A DNA stretch of 64,000 nucleotides from the NCBI GenBank assembly GCA_003056245.1, contig MVDH01000003.1:721957-785956 (forward strand), in the 5' to 3' direction. Positions 17,489 to 28,165 of the stretch are shown here, in pieces. The notes under the pieces are model-generated. The model had not been told where the DNA came from, did not search any database, and saw only the letters and a list, made by a program, of their open reading frames with translations. Origin of the DNA: Cellvibrio sp. 79. GTDB lineage: Bacteria > Pseudomonadota > Gammaproteobacteria > Pseudomonadales > Cellvibrionaceae. The position numbers and the translations under genes were made by a program. Each line of letters opens with the position of its first letter. Position 1 is the stretch's first letter.

Positions 17489-18235
17489 ATGACTGACTGG
17501 CAACATCAAATAGCAATGGTGACTGGTGCGAACCGCGGAATAGGCCTTGCACTCACAGAAGCATTAATCGCTCGCCAATTAAAACGTGTGTATCTAGCTG
17601 GGCGGGATTTACAAGCGATCAAGGACACTGCCCGCCATTTGGAAAATCCCTATACCCAATTGGTGCCATTGAAAATAGATATCACTTCAGGCTTGGATAT
17701 CACCGCTGCCAGCCAGCAAATTCCGCAACTGGATCTATTAATTAATAACGCCGGTATCGCCACCGGTTCCGGTTTTGTGCAAAGTACTAGCAGCGATATT
17801 GCGTTATTGGAGATGGCGACTAATTATTTCGGACCCGTAAACCTCACACGCGCATTGCTACCTGCGCTGCGCCAGTCATCTTCTGCTGCGATTGTGAATA
17901 TCGGCTCAATTGCCGGTATTACCAATATGCCATTGCTAGGCCCTTATTCCGCATCCAAAGCAGCGCTCCATTCATTCACCCAGGGTTTGCGTGCAGAACT
18001 GGCAAAAGACAATATTTTTGTACAAGGCGTTTATCCCGGGCCCATTGCCACCCGTCTATCAGACGGCTATGAATTCCCCAAGGCAACGCCGGCTGATGTA
18101 GCAGAAATAATTCTTAATGCACTTGGTCAGCGAGAAGAAGATGTTTTTCCAGATGTTATGTCCGCTAACTGGTATGAAACATTTAAAGCCAATCCCAAGC
18201 AACTGGAAAAAGAATATGCCACCTGGTTAGGTTGA
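17489..18235 (+). CDS. Short-chain dehydrogenase/reductase
   Basis: A 248-aa classical SDR. The cofactor motif TGANRGIG is at 12-19, NNAG at 86-89, and the catalytic Ser140, Tyr153 and Lys157 lie in VNIGS and YSASK. Arg17 in the cofactor motif favours NADP(H), which is inference. The ATG at 17489 has TAAGGAG 8 bases upstream. Its operator matches that of the TetR gene, so it is probably induced by a reactive carbonyl or other small ligand sensed by that regulator. The substrate cannot be told from sequence. Confidence 0.92.
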   Translation: MTDWQHQIAMVTGANRGIGLALTEALIARQLKRVYLAGRDLQAIKDTARHLENPYTQLVPLKIDITSGLDITAASQQIPQLDLLINNAGIATGSGFVQSTSSDIALLEMATNYFGPVNLTRALLPALRQSSSAAIVNIGSIAGITNMPLLGPYSASKAALHSFTQGLRAELAKDNIFVQGVYPGPIATRLSDGYEFPKATPADVAEIILNALGQREEDVFPDVMSANWYETFKANPKQLEKEYATWLG

Positions 18236-18299
18236 GCATATACGGTTTAGAAAATAATGTCAGGGATGTTATTTTTTCTAAGGAGCTCTAACACGGATG

Positions 18300-18461
18300 T
18301 TATCTCCCTTCATGATCATAACCGTTGCTTGCATCACAACGGGACAGATAAGAATACCAAGCCACGCCATTTGCAACATCATCCGCTACTAATGTAGCTT
18401 CAGCACCGCGCAATATCACGATATAAATATCCACTGCTGTAAATGTGTGGCTGGTAAACAT
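18300..18461 (-). pseudogene. Possible fragment of a degraded gene
   Basis: A 53-aa open frame begins MFTSHTFTAVDIYIV and contains GVAWYSYLSRCD. The protein-like reading continues upstream of the ATG (LDVGNGSIATG), which suggests a piece of a longer lost gene. No ribosome site is evident. I do not recognise a family, and it may be noncoding. Confidence 0.25.
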
Positions 18462-18631
18462 TCCGGTCGCTATAGAACCATTACCGACATCCAGCTAAAG
18501 CTGTAGGCAAGTATAGATTTACTCGCATGATTCCAATTGTATTAAATAACCATGACATCATACGTGCTACTTGTTGATCAGGTTTTATTGAAAAGAGAAT
18601 TCTCTCTTACCCTTCCTCGGAAAATTGATAT

Positions 18632-18662
18632 AAAAACGGCAGTCGCACTACGGCTGCCGTTA
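18632..18662 (-). terminator. Intrinsic terminator of cynS
   Basis: An 8-bp stem (AACGGCAG 18635-18642 with CTGCCGTT 18654-18661) followed on the minus strand by a T-run, about 20 bases after the cynS stop. Confidence 0.7.
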
Positions 18663-18680
18663 AATTTACCAACCCTGTAT

Positions 18681-19121
18681 TTACCAGGCTTTGTAAGGTA
18701 GAAATTTGCCGTTCAAATTAATAATCACCCGATCACCCTTAGGATTTTCTTCTTTACCAATTTCCATAGAAAAATCAATTGCACTCATGATTCCATCGCC
18801 AAATTTTTCATGGATGATTTCTTTAATGGTCGGACCGTATACACCAATCATTTCATATAGCCGATAAATCAAGGGGTCTTGCGGAATGGCCTGTTCCCAA
18901 CTTTTACTCGGACACTGCATTAGCGCCAATTTGGCTGTTTCCGGTAAATCAAATACTTTGCACAAAGCTTCCGCCTTATCAGCTGGTGCGCTGTTCATAC
19001 TTAAACAGACCGATGTTGTCCACACAGGCGACATACCAATGCCGGTAACAATGCCTTCCCAAGTCAGGTTCATTTTTTGTTTCGCCAAAATAATCGCTTC
19101 AACAACGTCTTGTTTTTTCAT
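18681..19121 (-). CDS. cynS: Cyanate hydratase (cyanase)
   Basis: Cyanase converts cyanate and bicarbonate to ammonia and CO2, for detoxification or nitrogen supply. The 146-aa length is near that of the E. coli enzyme. The catalytic triad is intact: Arg87 and Glu90 in YRLYEMIGVYG and Ser113 in GIMSAIDF. The N-terminal helical domain and C-terminal dimer arm (VIINLNGKFLPYKAW) are complete. The ATG at 19119-19121 has AGAGGA upstream; the longer frame to 19160 is rejected. No cynT carbonic anhydrase or cynX is nearby. Next to it, on the other strand, lies the remnant of a sigma-54 activator. Confidence 0.95.
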   Translation of the reverse strand: MKKQDVVEAIILAKQKMNLTWEGIVTGIGMSPVWTTSVCLSMNSAPADKAEALCKVFDLPETAKLALMQCPSKSWEQAIPQDPLIYRLYEMIGVYGPTIKEIIHEKFGDGIMSAIDFSMEIGKEENPKGDRVIINLNGKFLPYKAW

Positions 19122-19289
19122 TGAAATTTTCCTCTTGGTTATTGCCAGTTTGCTGTGCATAAAATTTTCGAATGATCATGAATAAGGCAAAAAAATTATC
19201 TGTTCGCAGCATGATTTCTGCACTGCATAACAAGGTCCGCCTTGTGATGTGCTTTTGCGATTGCCGTGCCATTTTTCTCTGAATAACTT

Positions 19290-19621
19290 AAGTGGCTGAT
19301 GGAGGCACTTTATTTCCGGATTAGGTCGATGAACTTCCGCTAGTGCTGCAAGGAAATTTATTGCGCATATTGCAAGATGGTGAGTTTGAGCGCGTGAGTG
19401 AATCAATAACTCACAACATTGATCTATGGGCTATTTATTGCAGCAACCAATCGCGATTTAAAGCAATTGGCAAAGCAAGGTTTAGTCCGCAATTGTGGAT
19501 GTTTTGCGCCAATGCGGGTGGAAAATTTATGGCGATGATGGCGCTGCAGTTTCTTGGCGTAAAACCTACTACCCTTACCTCATGCTTGATGAAATGGGGA
19601 TTGAATAAATCAGGAATTTAA
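19290..19621 (+). pseudogene. Remnant of a sigma-54-dependent activator (NorR/NtrC type)
   Basis: In one frame the DNA reads ADGGTLF, then an in-frame TAG, then VDELPLVLQGNLLRILQDGEFERV, which is the AAA+ core of a sigma-54 activator. About 19430 the frame shifts: the expected AATNRDLKQLAKQG appears in another frame. The middle of the gene is missing. The stretch from about 19535 reads ALQFLGVKPTTLTSCLMKWGL, a Fis-type DNA-binding C-terminus. So stop codon, frameshift and internal deletion are all visible. The N-terminal sensor domain is lost. Coordinates of the left edge are approximate. Confidence 0.8.
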
Positions 19622-19906
19622 TAAGCAGTTAAAGCAAAGCTGCATAACCATTTCCGTATTAACCCTCGTAAATAAGGGGGAACGCCAGAATAAATTTATA
19701 GATGATTTGCTTTCCTAAAGTAGCTACGTAGTCAACATTACTAGTAATACAATAAGGTTTGCTGTGGGGAGTTATTTGGTAGGAATTTACTTACTGAATT
19801 TATGTATTGAATAGACGGGGGTAGATTGGAACCTTGTGCTTTAACCTCAGGGCTGGTGCAATAAAAAGGGGGGTATATAGCCCCCTTTTATTTGAATAAC
19901 AGTTGA
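19622..19906. other. Intergenic region
   Basis: 285 bases without a recognisable gene. It contains the terminator at 19863-19892. Nothing else stands out. Confidence 0.4.
19863..19892 (-). terminator. Intrinsic terminator of the small basic-protein gene
   Basis: A G-run (19868-19873) pairs with a C-run (19881-19885), extended by A/T pairs, with a 7-base loop and a T-run on the minus strand. It lies about 15 bases after the stop of the 53-aa gene. Confidence 0.7.
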
Positions 19907-20068
19907 TTATTTACGCGCTGATTTTGATCGACGATCAGTCTTGCGGCGCTCAACAGGAACATCCTGCGGAATGCCCTGGTGGCGTTCCCGACGATCTGAT
20001 TTTTGACGCTCTTCCAACGCATCCTCGATTTGGGTTAACAACACTTTGGTTACTTTTTTCTCACTCAT
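19907..20068 (-). CDS. Small highly charged protein (53 aa)
   Basis: A 53-codon frame starting MSEKKVTKVLLTQIEDALEE and ending RRKTDRRSKSARK, very rich in Arg, Lys, Glu and Asp. The sequence is protein-like throughout and the frame is closed by its own terminator, so a real gene is likely. An in-frame ATG 12 bases further upstream (20078-20080) is an alternative start; neither has a strong ribosome site. The repeated ERRKTDRR / SDRRERHQ pattern suggests a nucleic-acid-binding or regulatory helix, which is inference. I do not recognise a named family. Confidence 0.65.
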   Translation of the reverse strand: MSEKKVTKVLLTQIEDALEERQKSDRRERHQGIPQDVPVERRKTDRRSKSARK

Positions 20069-20410
20069 CGCTAAGTCCATCTCACAAGTTGATCACGACT
20101 AAAAACACACCACGGCTTGAGTATAGTCCAGCAAAAAGCCGTTATTTGTGAAATTGGTGCCATTTTTAATTTCAATTTCTAATAAAAGCGCCTTTTAGAC
20201 TTTAATCAACGGGAACTTCAAAAGCAATTTAATATTAAGAGCATTTTTTTGCTTCATCATCAATTTCATTATTAGTAATAGTTAAAATTTAATGAAGCAG
20301 ATACTCATATAAAGAAAGCAATAGCTATTTATATGATATTTAAATTATCAGTAAAAAAAATCCAGAGTATTGCTCTGGATTTTTATACCAAAATGGATAA
20401 ATGGAATGAG
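20069..20410. other. Intergenic region
   Basis: AT-rich, 342 bases. It contains the gyrB terminator at its right edge and probably the promoter of the small basic-protein gene at its left edge. No other signal is seen. Confidence 0.4.
20356..20384. terminator. Intrinsic terminator of the dnaA-gyrB operon
   Basis: A 12-bp stem (20356-20367 with 20373-20384) closes a 5-base loop, with A and T runs on both sides. It lies about 27 bases after the gyrB stop. Confidence 0.85.
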
Positions 20411-22852
<2,442 letters not shown>

Positions 22853-22892
22853 TCAGTAGCAACCAGCATAAGCCATGTTGCGCATAATCTCG

Positions 22893-24011
22893 TTAGGCAA
22901 TAACTGGAGGAAGTTGACTTACTTCAGTCACCCGGCCTTGTTCCACGTGGAACATTTTTGGGGTTATTTTTGTTTTCTCGCGCCAGCTAGAGAGCAAAGT
23001 TTCGCTTTCTACCCCGGTAATAAACACTTGAGTGTTCATGGTATTAAGCCAATGAACTAAGAGCGCGCGGTGCTTTTCATCCAACTCTGCTGGCAGATCG
23101 TCAACTAAGTAGATTGATTTTCTACCGGTAATTCTACTAAATACATAACCTTGGGCAATTTTCAACGCGCAAACTAACAGCTTTTGTTGACCACGAGAAA
23201 GTATTTCAGCGGCATCCAAACCATTCACTGTTATTCTTAAATCTGCTCGATGACTCCCGGAATGGGTATAACCTTGGCGTTTATCGCGCTCGAAGCTATC
23301 AGTAAGAACCTCACTATAAGATCTATCCTTATCCCAGCCTCGATAATATCCCAACGTGACACCATCAATATTGATAAACTCCTGAAGTAATCCAGAAAAT
23401 GTTTCATTAAACTGCGTCATGCATTGAGAGCGATACTCATGAATCTTATACGTTAAATCAACAAGCTCCCTATCCCAAGGCGCCAGCTCAAAGGGATCTA
23501 TTCTATCATGTCGCAACAGGCTATTGCGGTGTTTAAGACAGCGCTGGATAGCTTTCCATGCGGGGAAAAAATTAGGTTCCACGTGAAACACTAGCCAATC
23601 AATAAACTGTCGTCTGACTTTGGGACTTCCTTCTAATAATAGAAACGTATCAGAATTAATCACTTGCACAGGAAGATAAGAAGCTAGATCAGCAGCAGAA
23701 GGAACCAATACTCCATTAGCTTTAAAGCTGGCTTCTCCATCCAGATGCCGACTTATCCCAATTGGCACATCCGATTCATCATCTATATAGACACGACCAA
23801 AAACAGTAAAGGACTTCTGTTCATGATTTATAAGTGGCTTGTGCTTATGGCTACGAAAAGACCGACCTAGCGCAAGCAAATTAATGGCTTCCAGCAAACT
23901 GGTTTTACCAGAACCATTCTCACCATAGATAAGGTTCACCTGCAAAGAAGGAGTGATATCCACTGCTTCTAGATTGCGCAGATTCTGAATAAAAAGACGC
24001 TTTAAGGTCAT
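22893..24011 (-). CDS. recF: DNA replication and repair protein RecF
   Basis: RecF is an SMC-like ATPase that helps load RecA at single-strand gaps. It is 372 aa. Walker A GENGSGKT is at 30-37, the ABC-type signature region LSRGQQKLLVCALKIAQ at about 270-285, and Walker B IYLVDDLPAELD follows. The N-terminus MTLKRLFIQNLRNLE is canonical. The gene lies 31 bases after dnaN. Its coding sequence contains two parS-type palindromes, read as FHVE in the protein at both places. Confidence 0.97.
   Translation of the reverse strand: MTLKRLFIQNLRNLEAVDITPSLQVNLIYGENGSGKTSLLEAINLLALGRSFRSHKHKPLINHEQKSFTVFGRVYIDDESDVPIGISRHLDGEASFKANGVLVPSAADLASYLPVQVINSDTFLLLEGSPKVRRQFIDWLVFHVEPNFFPAWKAIQRCLKHRNSLLRHDRIDPFELAPWDRELVDLTYKIHEYRSQCMTQFNETFSGLLQEFINIDGVTLGYYRGWDKDRSYSEVLTDSFERDKRQGYTHSGSHRADLRITVNGLDAAEILSRGQQKLLVCALKIAQGYVFSRITGRKSIYLVDDLPAELDEKHRALLVHWLNTMNTQVFITGVESETLLSSWREKTKITPKMFHVEQGRVTEVSQLPPVIA
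22939..22954. promoter_or_regulatory. parS centromere site 1 (in recF)
   Basis: TGTTCCACGTGGAACA is a perfect 16-bp palindrome matching the ParB-binding site of pseudomonads. It lies in the 3' part of recF. A complete parAB pair is 12.5 kb to the right. Confidence 0.9.
23575..23590. promoter_or_regulatory. parS centromere site 2 (in recF)
   Basis: GGTTCCACGTGAAACA matches the parS consensus except for the first base. It lies 636 bases from site 1, also in recF. Bound ParB would cover this region next to the origin. Confidence 0.75.
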
Positions 24012-24042
24012 GTGACCAACAGACAGTTTTATCGACGCAGCT

Positions 24043-25146
24043 TTACAGGCGCATCGGCATAACTACATAGAGGGAATCACTGTTTTCAGGTTCTTCCAAT
24101 AATGCGCTTGAGTTTGCATCAGATAAGGTAATTTTCACATTCTCATTGCTGATAACGTTGGTTACATCTTGTAAATAACTCACATTGAAACCCACCTCCA
24201 GTGAATCACCTGAATAATCAACGGTGACTTGTTCCTCTGCTTCTTCCTGTTCCGGGTTATTAGCGACGATAGTTAACGTACCATCAGACAGGAGCAGTCT
24301 AACTCCGCGGTATTTCTCATTTGATAAAATTGCAGTCCGGGCAAAGGCTTGCTTCAACTCCAGACGTGAACCAATCACCACTTTATTACCACCGCGCGGC
24401 AATACCCGCTCATATTCAGGGAATTTGCCATCCACCAATTTCGAGGTAAAAGTGTAATCAATCGAGGTCACACGAATATGGTTTGAACTCAATACCACTT
24501 CAACCTGTGCGGTTGAATCATCTAATAAACGGGATAACTCCAATACGCCTTTGCGTGGCAAAATTGCCTGGATAACATCGCTGGAATTTACAGCTATAGC
24601 GCGGGTGCACATCGCCATACGGTGTCCGTCAGTAGCTACCACTCGCAATTGATCTTGCCTCACTTCCCACAACATGCCATTAAGGTAATAACGAACATCC
24701 TGCTGGGCCATTGCAAACGCAGTGCGCTCAATCAAGCGCTTAACTTCCTGCTGGGCGCAACTAAAACGCAGATTCCCGGGAGTGTCTTCCACATTAGGAA
24801 AATCTGACGCAGGAAGAGTTGATAATGTGAAACGGCTACGACCGGATTTCACCAAAATCCGATTTTCCTCAAGCGTAAATTCGATGGTGCTGCTATCAGG
24901 TAAAGATCTGCAGATATCAACCAACTTACGTGCAGGAACGGTAATTTCACCAGACTGGCCTGGTTGCTCTAATGTCAGGCGACCAATAATCTCCACCTCA
25001 AGGTCAGTACCTGTCAACGATAACTGGTCACCCTGAAGCTGAATCAATACATTCGACAACACTGGCAACGTCTGGCGACGCTCCACCACACCAGCTACCA
25101 GTTGTAAGGGCTTAATGAGGGCTTCGCGGGAAACGGCAAATTTCAT
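24043..25146 (-). CDS. dnaN: DNA polymerase III beta clamp
   Basis: The sliding clamp that tethers DNA polymerase III to DNA. It is 367 aa, the usual length, starting MKFAVSREALIKPLQLV and ending in the conserved YVVMPMRL, which forms part of the partner-binding pocket. Three similar clamp domains of about 120 residues are evident. It lies about 100 bases after dnaA with no terminator between, so it is probably in the same operon. The ATG at 25144-25146 is clear. Confidence 0.98.
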   Translation of the reverse strand: MKFAVSREALIKPLQLVAGVVERRQTLPVLSNVLIQLQGDQLSLTGTDLEVEIIGRLTLEQPGQSGEITVPARKLVDICRSLPDSSTIEFTLEENRILVKSGRSRFTLSTLPASDFPNVEDTPGNLRFSCAQQEVKRLIERTAFAMAQQDVRYYLNGMLWEVRQDQLRVVATDGHRMAMCTRAIAVNSSDVIQAILPRKGVLELSRLLDDSTAQVEVVLSSNHIRVTSIDYTFTSKLVDGKFPEYERVLPRGGNKVVIGSRLELKQAFARTAILSNEKYRGVRLLLSDGTLTIVANNPEQEEAEEQVTVDYSGDSLEVGFNVSYLQDVTNVISNENVKITLSDANSSALLEEPENSDSLYVVMPMRL

Positions 25147-25245
25147 GTGATGGTCTCTTAAGTAATCTTCCGGGACTTATTGGATTGTTTCTCAGGGCAA
25201 CTCAACTCTACTTACCTGCGTAAAAAACTAACCCGCTTTTATAAA

Positions 25246-26763
25246 TCAAGTTGTTAGCGAACGCAGCAAATTTTTCATATCTTCGCGAATATCTGCAGTT
25301 TCTTCCTGCAATTCCTTAATTTTCCGGCAAGCATGGAGTACTGTCGTATGATCCCGACCACCAAACGCTTCGCCAATTTCGGGCAAACTATGATTGGTCA
25401 ATTCCTTGGCCAGAGCCATCGCCACCTGACGCGGACGAGCTACCGAACGGCTACGGCGTTTCGAAATCATGTCGTTCATTTTTATCTTGTAGTATTCACA
25501 AACCACCCGCTGGATGTTATCGATTCCGACCTGCTTCTCCTGCAGCGCCAATAAATCTTTTAACGCCTCCCGTACCAGCTCAACATCTATCGGGCGCCCG
25601 GTAAAATTAGCGCTGGCAATAACCCTCTTAAGGGCTCCTTCCAGATCACGCACATTTGCACGAATACGTTGGGCGATAAAAAAAGCCGCGTCATGGGGAA
25701 GGTCAATATTCACCTGCTCCGCTTTTTTCATGAGGATTGCAACACGGGTTTCCAGTTCAGGAGGTTCTACAGCGACCGTTAAACCCCAACCAAACCGGGA
25801 CTTTAATCTTTCCTCTAACCCGTTGATTTCCTTAGGAAATCTATCGCAAGTTAAGATAATCTGCCGACCGCCCTCAAGAAGCGAATTGAACGTATGGAAA
25901 AACTCTTCCTGGGATCGCTCTTTACCTGCAAAGAATTGAATATCGTCAATTAACAATGCATCCATAGAACGATAATAACGTTTGAAATCATTGATAGCAT
26001 TAAGCTGGAGTGCCTTTACCATATCAGCAACAAACCGCTCCGAATGCAAATACACGACTTTTGCATTGGGATTACGCGCGACCATGGCATTGCCAACTGC
26101 TTGCATTAAATGGGTTTTACCCAAGCCAACCCCACCGTAAATAAATAGCGGGTTGTAGGCACCTCCGGGATTTTCCGCAACCTGACGCGCAGCCGCCAAA
26201 CCCAACTGGTTTGACTTACCTTCGACAAACGTAGCAAAGGTGGAGGATACATTTAAGTAGTTGCTGTGTTTAAGGGCCCCTTCTACTTCGGGCTCAGGTG
26301 TGGACCGGGTGTTTGAATCGATCAATAATTCCTCAGTGTTATTAAGCGATTTCGCTTCAAAATCCCCGGAATTCTGCGCAGTATTAGTGATTAACTCAAC
26401 CTCTGGTGCACGCGTCAGGGGTAGATTGGTTGGCACAGGTAGATCAATAACAGAAGAATATGGAACTGGCTCCGATGCAGCAACTACAGGCCGGGTCTGA
26501 AAACCGGAGGCTGAGCGTGTAATTACGCCTACAGCCACATTTATATTTTTGTCCTGGTGATAATGAAGCGCTAACTCACGAATACGATTCAGAAATTTAT
26601 CATTCACCCAATCACAAATGAAACGATTAGGCGCTAACAATTTCAATTCCAGCGGAGCCGCCGACTCATCAATTTGCAAAGGCCGTATCCAGGTATTGAA
26701 TTGCTGCGATGGCAATTCATCCTGCAAACTGGCGGCGCATAATTTCCAAATTGATTGCAACAA
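25246..26763 (-). CDS. dnaA: Chromosomal replication initiator DnaA
   Basis: DnaA binds DnaA boxes and melts the origin. Domain I ([21 protein letters not shown]) is followed by a long variable linker, then the AAA+ core with Walker [13 protein letters not shown] and Walker [10 protein letters not shown], and domain IV with the signature [15 protein letters not shown]. No ATG lies before domain I. Three in-frame TTG codons (26767-26769, 26761-26763, 26758-26760) compete; the middle one is chosen because GGGAG lies 7 bases upstream, giving 505 aa. A weak start is common for dnaA and may limit its synthesis. It is the first gene of dnaA-dnaN-recF-gyrB. Confidence 0.97.
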   Translation of the reverse strand: MLQSIWKLCAASLQDELPSQQFNTWIRPLQIDESAAPLELKLLAPNRFICDWVNDKFLNRIRELALHYHQDKNINVAVGVITRSASGFQTRPVVAASEPVPYSSVIDLPVPTNLPLTRAPEVELITNTAQNSGDFEAKSLNNTEELLIDSNTRSTPEPEVEGALKHSNYLNVSSTFATFVEGKSNQLGLAAARQVAENPGGAYNPLFIYGGVGLGKTHLMQAVGNAMVARNPNAKVVYLHSERFVADMVKALQLNAINDFKRYYRSMDALLIDDIQFFAGKERSQEEFFHTFNSLLEGGRQIILTCDRFPKEINGLEERLKSRFGWGLTVAVEPPELETRVAILMKKAEQVNIDLPHDAAFFIAQRIRANVRDLEGALKRVIASANFTGRPIDVELVREALKDLLALQEKQVGIDNIQRVVCEYYKIKMNDMISKRRSRSVARPRQVAMALAKELTNHSLPEIGEAFGGRDHTTVLHACRKIKELQEETADIREDMKNLLRSLTT

Positions 26764-26834
26764 AACCAAACTCCCAACGCTCCCGCGTTCTATTGTTCAC
26801 AAGGGGGGAGCAAGTCTACTCTCGCGTTAAAAAG

Positions 26835-26843
26835 TTATCCACA
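26835..26843 (+). promoter_or_regulatory. DnaA box, perfect
   Basis: TTATCCACA, the consensus DnaA-binding 9-mer, 72 bases upstream of the dnaA start. It may serve both origin function and dnaA autoregulation. Confidence 0.85.
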
Positions 26844-26958
26844 GTAAATATCAAAATTTAATTCAATGGATTAAAACTTAGCCATTAAAATTCAAGGTGT
26901 TACGAACAATAAAGCGGCCGCTGTAACATTGCTGCGCAAATGATTTAAATGTCAAACC

Positions 26959-26967
26959 TGTGGATAA
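26959..26967 (-). promoter_or_regulatory. DnaA box, perfect (reverse orientation)
   Basis: TGTGGATAA, the reverse complement of the consensus, between dnaA and rpmH. Confidence 0.85.
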
Positions 26968-27147
26968 ACCTGTTAACAACTTATGAATTAACTGGGGGAA
27001 AGCTGACATAAGCTGTGATTTGGGAGTTTTTCTTATTTTTGTAGATAATTTGTTCAAAATAATTTGCTTTAGGATGAACCCTTCATTAGAATTCCGCCTC
27101 TTTTCGCACACCGTGTGAATTAACTCAGGATTTTTAACAGGTTTATC

Positions 27148-27285
27148 ATGAAAAGAACATTCCAACCCAGCAATCTGAAGCGCGTTCGCAACCACGGTTT
27201 CCGTGCTCGTATGGCTACTAAAGGTGGTCGTTTGGTTTTGGCTCGTCGTCGTGCCAAAGGCCGCAAAGCGCTGACCCAAGTTTAA
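27148..27285 (+). CDS. rpmH: 50S ribosomal protein L34
   Basis: A 45-residue, very basic protein of the large ribosomal subunit, starting [20 protein letters not shown] and containing [15 protein letters not shown]. The match to L34 is unmistakable, and the location beside rnpA is universal. The ATG at 27148 follows AACAGG at normal spacing. It was found by reading the sequence directly because it is short. Confidence 0.98.
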   Translation: MKRTFQPSNLKRVRNHGFRARMATKGGRLVLARRRAKGRKALTQV

Positions 27286-27392
27286 TTGGCTCTCCGCTTC
27301 TTGGTTCACTAGCAGTTTGTTGACATTCGTTATTGGCCTGGTAAATAAAAGTAGTCGATGACGGTTCACCCAAGACTATTTTTTGTGTGCTT

Positions 27393-27884
27393 ATGTCAAC
27401 CAAAATAGAATCTCAACAGCCTGCTAGTTCGAATCAATCTTCTGATTCCCGCTTTGCATCTTCTTTATCTTTTTCCAAATCCTTACGTTTATTAGAATCC
27501 GATGATTTTCAGCGGGTTTTTGATGATGCTCCGTTTCGTGCCTCACACCAGCATTTTCTGATCCTAGCCCGCGTCAATGACTTGCAACATCCTCGCCTCG
27601 GATTAGTTATTGCCAAAAAACATTTGCGTCTTGCAGTACAACGCAATCGTTTCAAACGCTTGATCCGCGAAAACTTTCGTATCAATCAACATTTATTTAA
27701 CGGGATTGATGTGATCGTCCTGTCACGTAAAGGTTTGGAAAATCTCGATAACCACGCATTCACCCAGCAACTTAATCAACAATGGCAGCGAATTTTAAAA
27801 AAAGCGCGCCAGCATGGGTTAAGATCGCAACCCCAAGTAACAACCCCGGTAGAAAATAATAATGTTCAAGCAACTGATCATTAG
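27393..27884 (+). CDS. rnpA: Ribonuclease P protein component
   Basis: The protein cofactor of RNase P, which matures tRNA 5' ends. The family core begins at FSKSLRLLESDDFQRVF and includes the RNA-binding motif QRNRFKRLIRENFR. At 163 aa it is longer than E. coli RnpA (119): about 25 extra residues, Ser/Gln-rich, at the N-terminus and a polar tail at the C-terminus. The ATG at 27393 is used; a GTG two codons earlier (27387) is possible, and a later start would remove the serine-rich extension. It overlaps yidD by 23 bases. Confidence 0.95.
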   Translation: MSTKIESQQPASSNQSSDSRFASSLSFSKSLRLLESDDFQRVFDDAPFRASHQHFLILARVNDLQHPRLGLVIAKKHLRLAVQRNRFKRLIRENFRINQHLFNGIDVIVLSRKGLENLDNHAFTQQLNQQWQRILKKARQHGLRSQPQVTTPVENNNVQATDH

Positions 27885-28164
27885 GATTCACCAATACCTG
27901 GTTTGGGTAACCATTAAATTTATTCATGGTTATCGCTATTTGCTCAGCCCCTGGATCGGCAACCAATGTCGGTTTTATCCGACTTGTTCCCACTATTCAG
28001 AAGAATCGCTGCAGCGTTATGGATTTTTTTTCGGATCTTATCTAACCCTGCGCCGCCTTATAAAATGCCACCCCTGGCATGAAGGCGGGTTAGATCCAGT
28101 CCCGGAAATGAAAAAAAATTGTTGTTCACACTTTCATTCACACCCTACAGATGGCAGTCATTAA
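27862..28164 (+). CDS. yidD: Membrane protein insertion efficiency factor
   Basis: A 100-aa YidD protein, an inner-face membrane-associated helper of YidC-dependent insertion. Conserved motifs IHGYRYLLSPWIGNQCRFYPTCS, YGFFFGS and CHPWHEGGLDPVP are all present, with the paired cysteines. The C-terminal tail is rich in Cys and His (KKNCCSHFHSHP). The ATG at 27862 lies inside the rnpA end, suggesting translational coupling; the next gene starts one base after its stop. Confidence 0.95.
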   Translation: MFKQLIIRIHQYLVWVTIKFIHGYRYLLSPWIGNQCRFYPTCSHYSEESLQRYGFFFGSYLTLRRLIKCHPWHEGGLDPVPEMKKNCCSHFHSHPTDGSH

Positions 28165-28165
28165 G

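Larger units (their letters stand above)
18236..18680. other. Intergenic region with possible gene remnant
   Basis: This 445-base gap holds no complete gene. A 53-codon minus-strand frame (18300-18461) has protein-like composition and may be a remnant. The cynS terminator is at 18632-18662. Confidence 0.4.
26764..27147. other. dnaA-rpmH intergenic region, candidate origin of replication (A)
   Basis: This 384-base region separates divergent dnaA and rpmH, the place of oriC in pseudomonads. It contains two perfect DnaA boxes (TTATCCACA at 26835-26843 and its complement TGTGGATAA at 26959-26967) and one near-match (TTGTTCACA, 26793-26801), with AT-rich DNA between about 26845 and 26900 and about 27020 and 27070. 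It must also hold both divergent promoters. Gene orientation flips here, which favours it as the origin. Confidence 0.6.
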
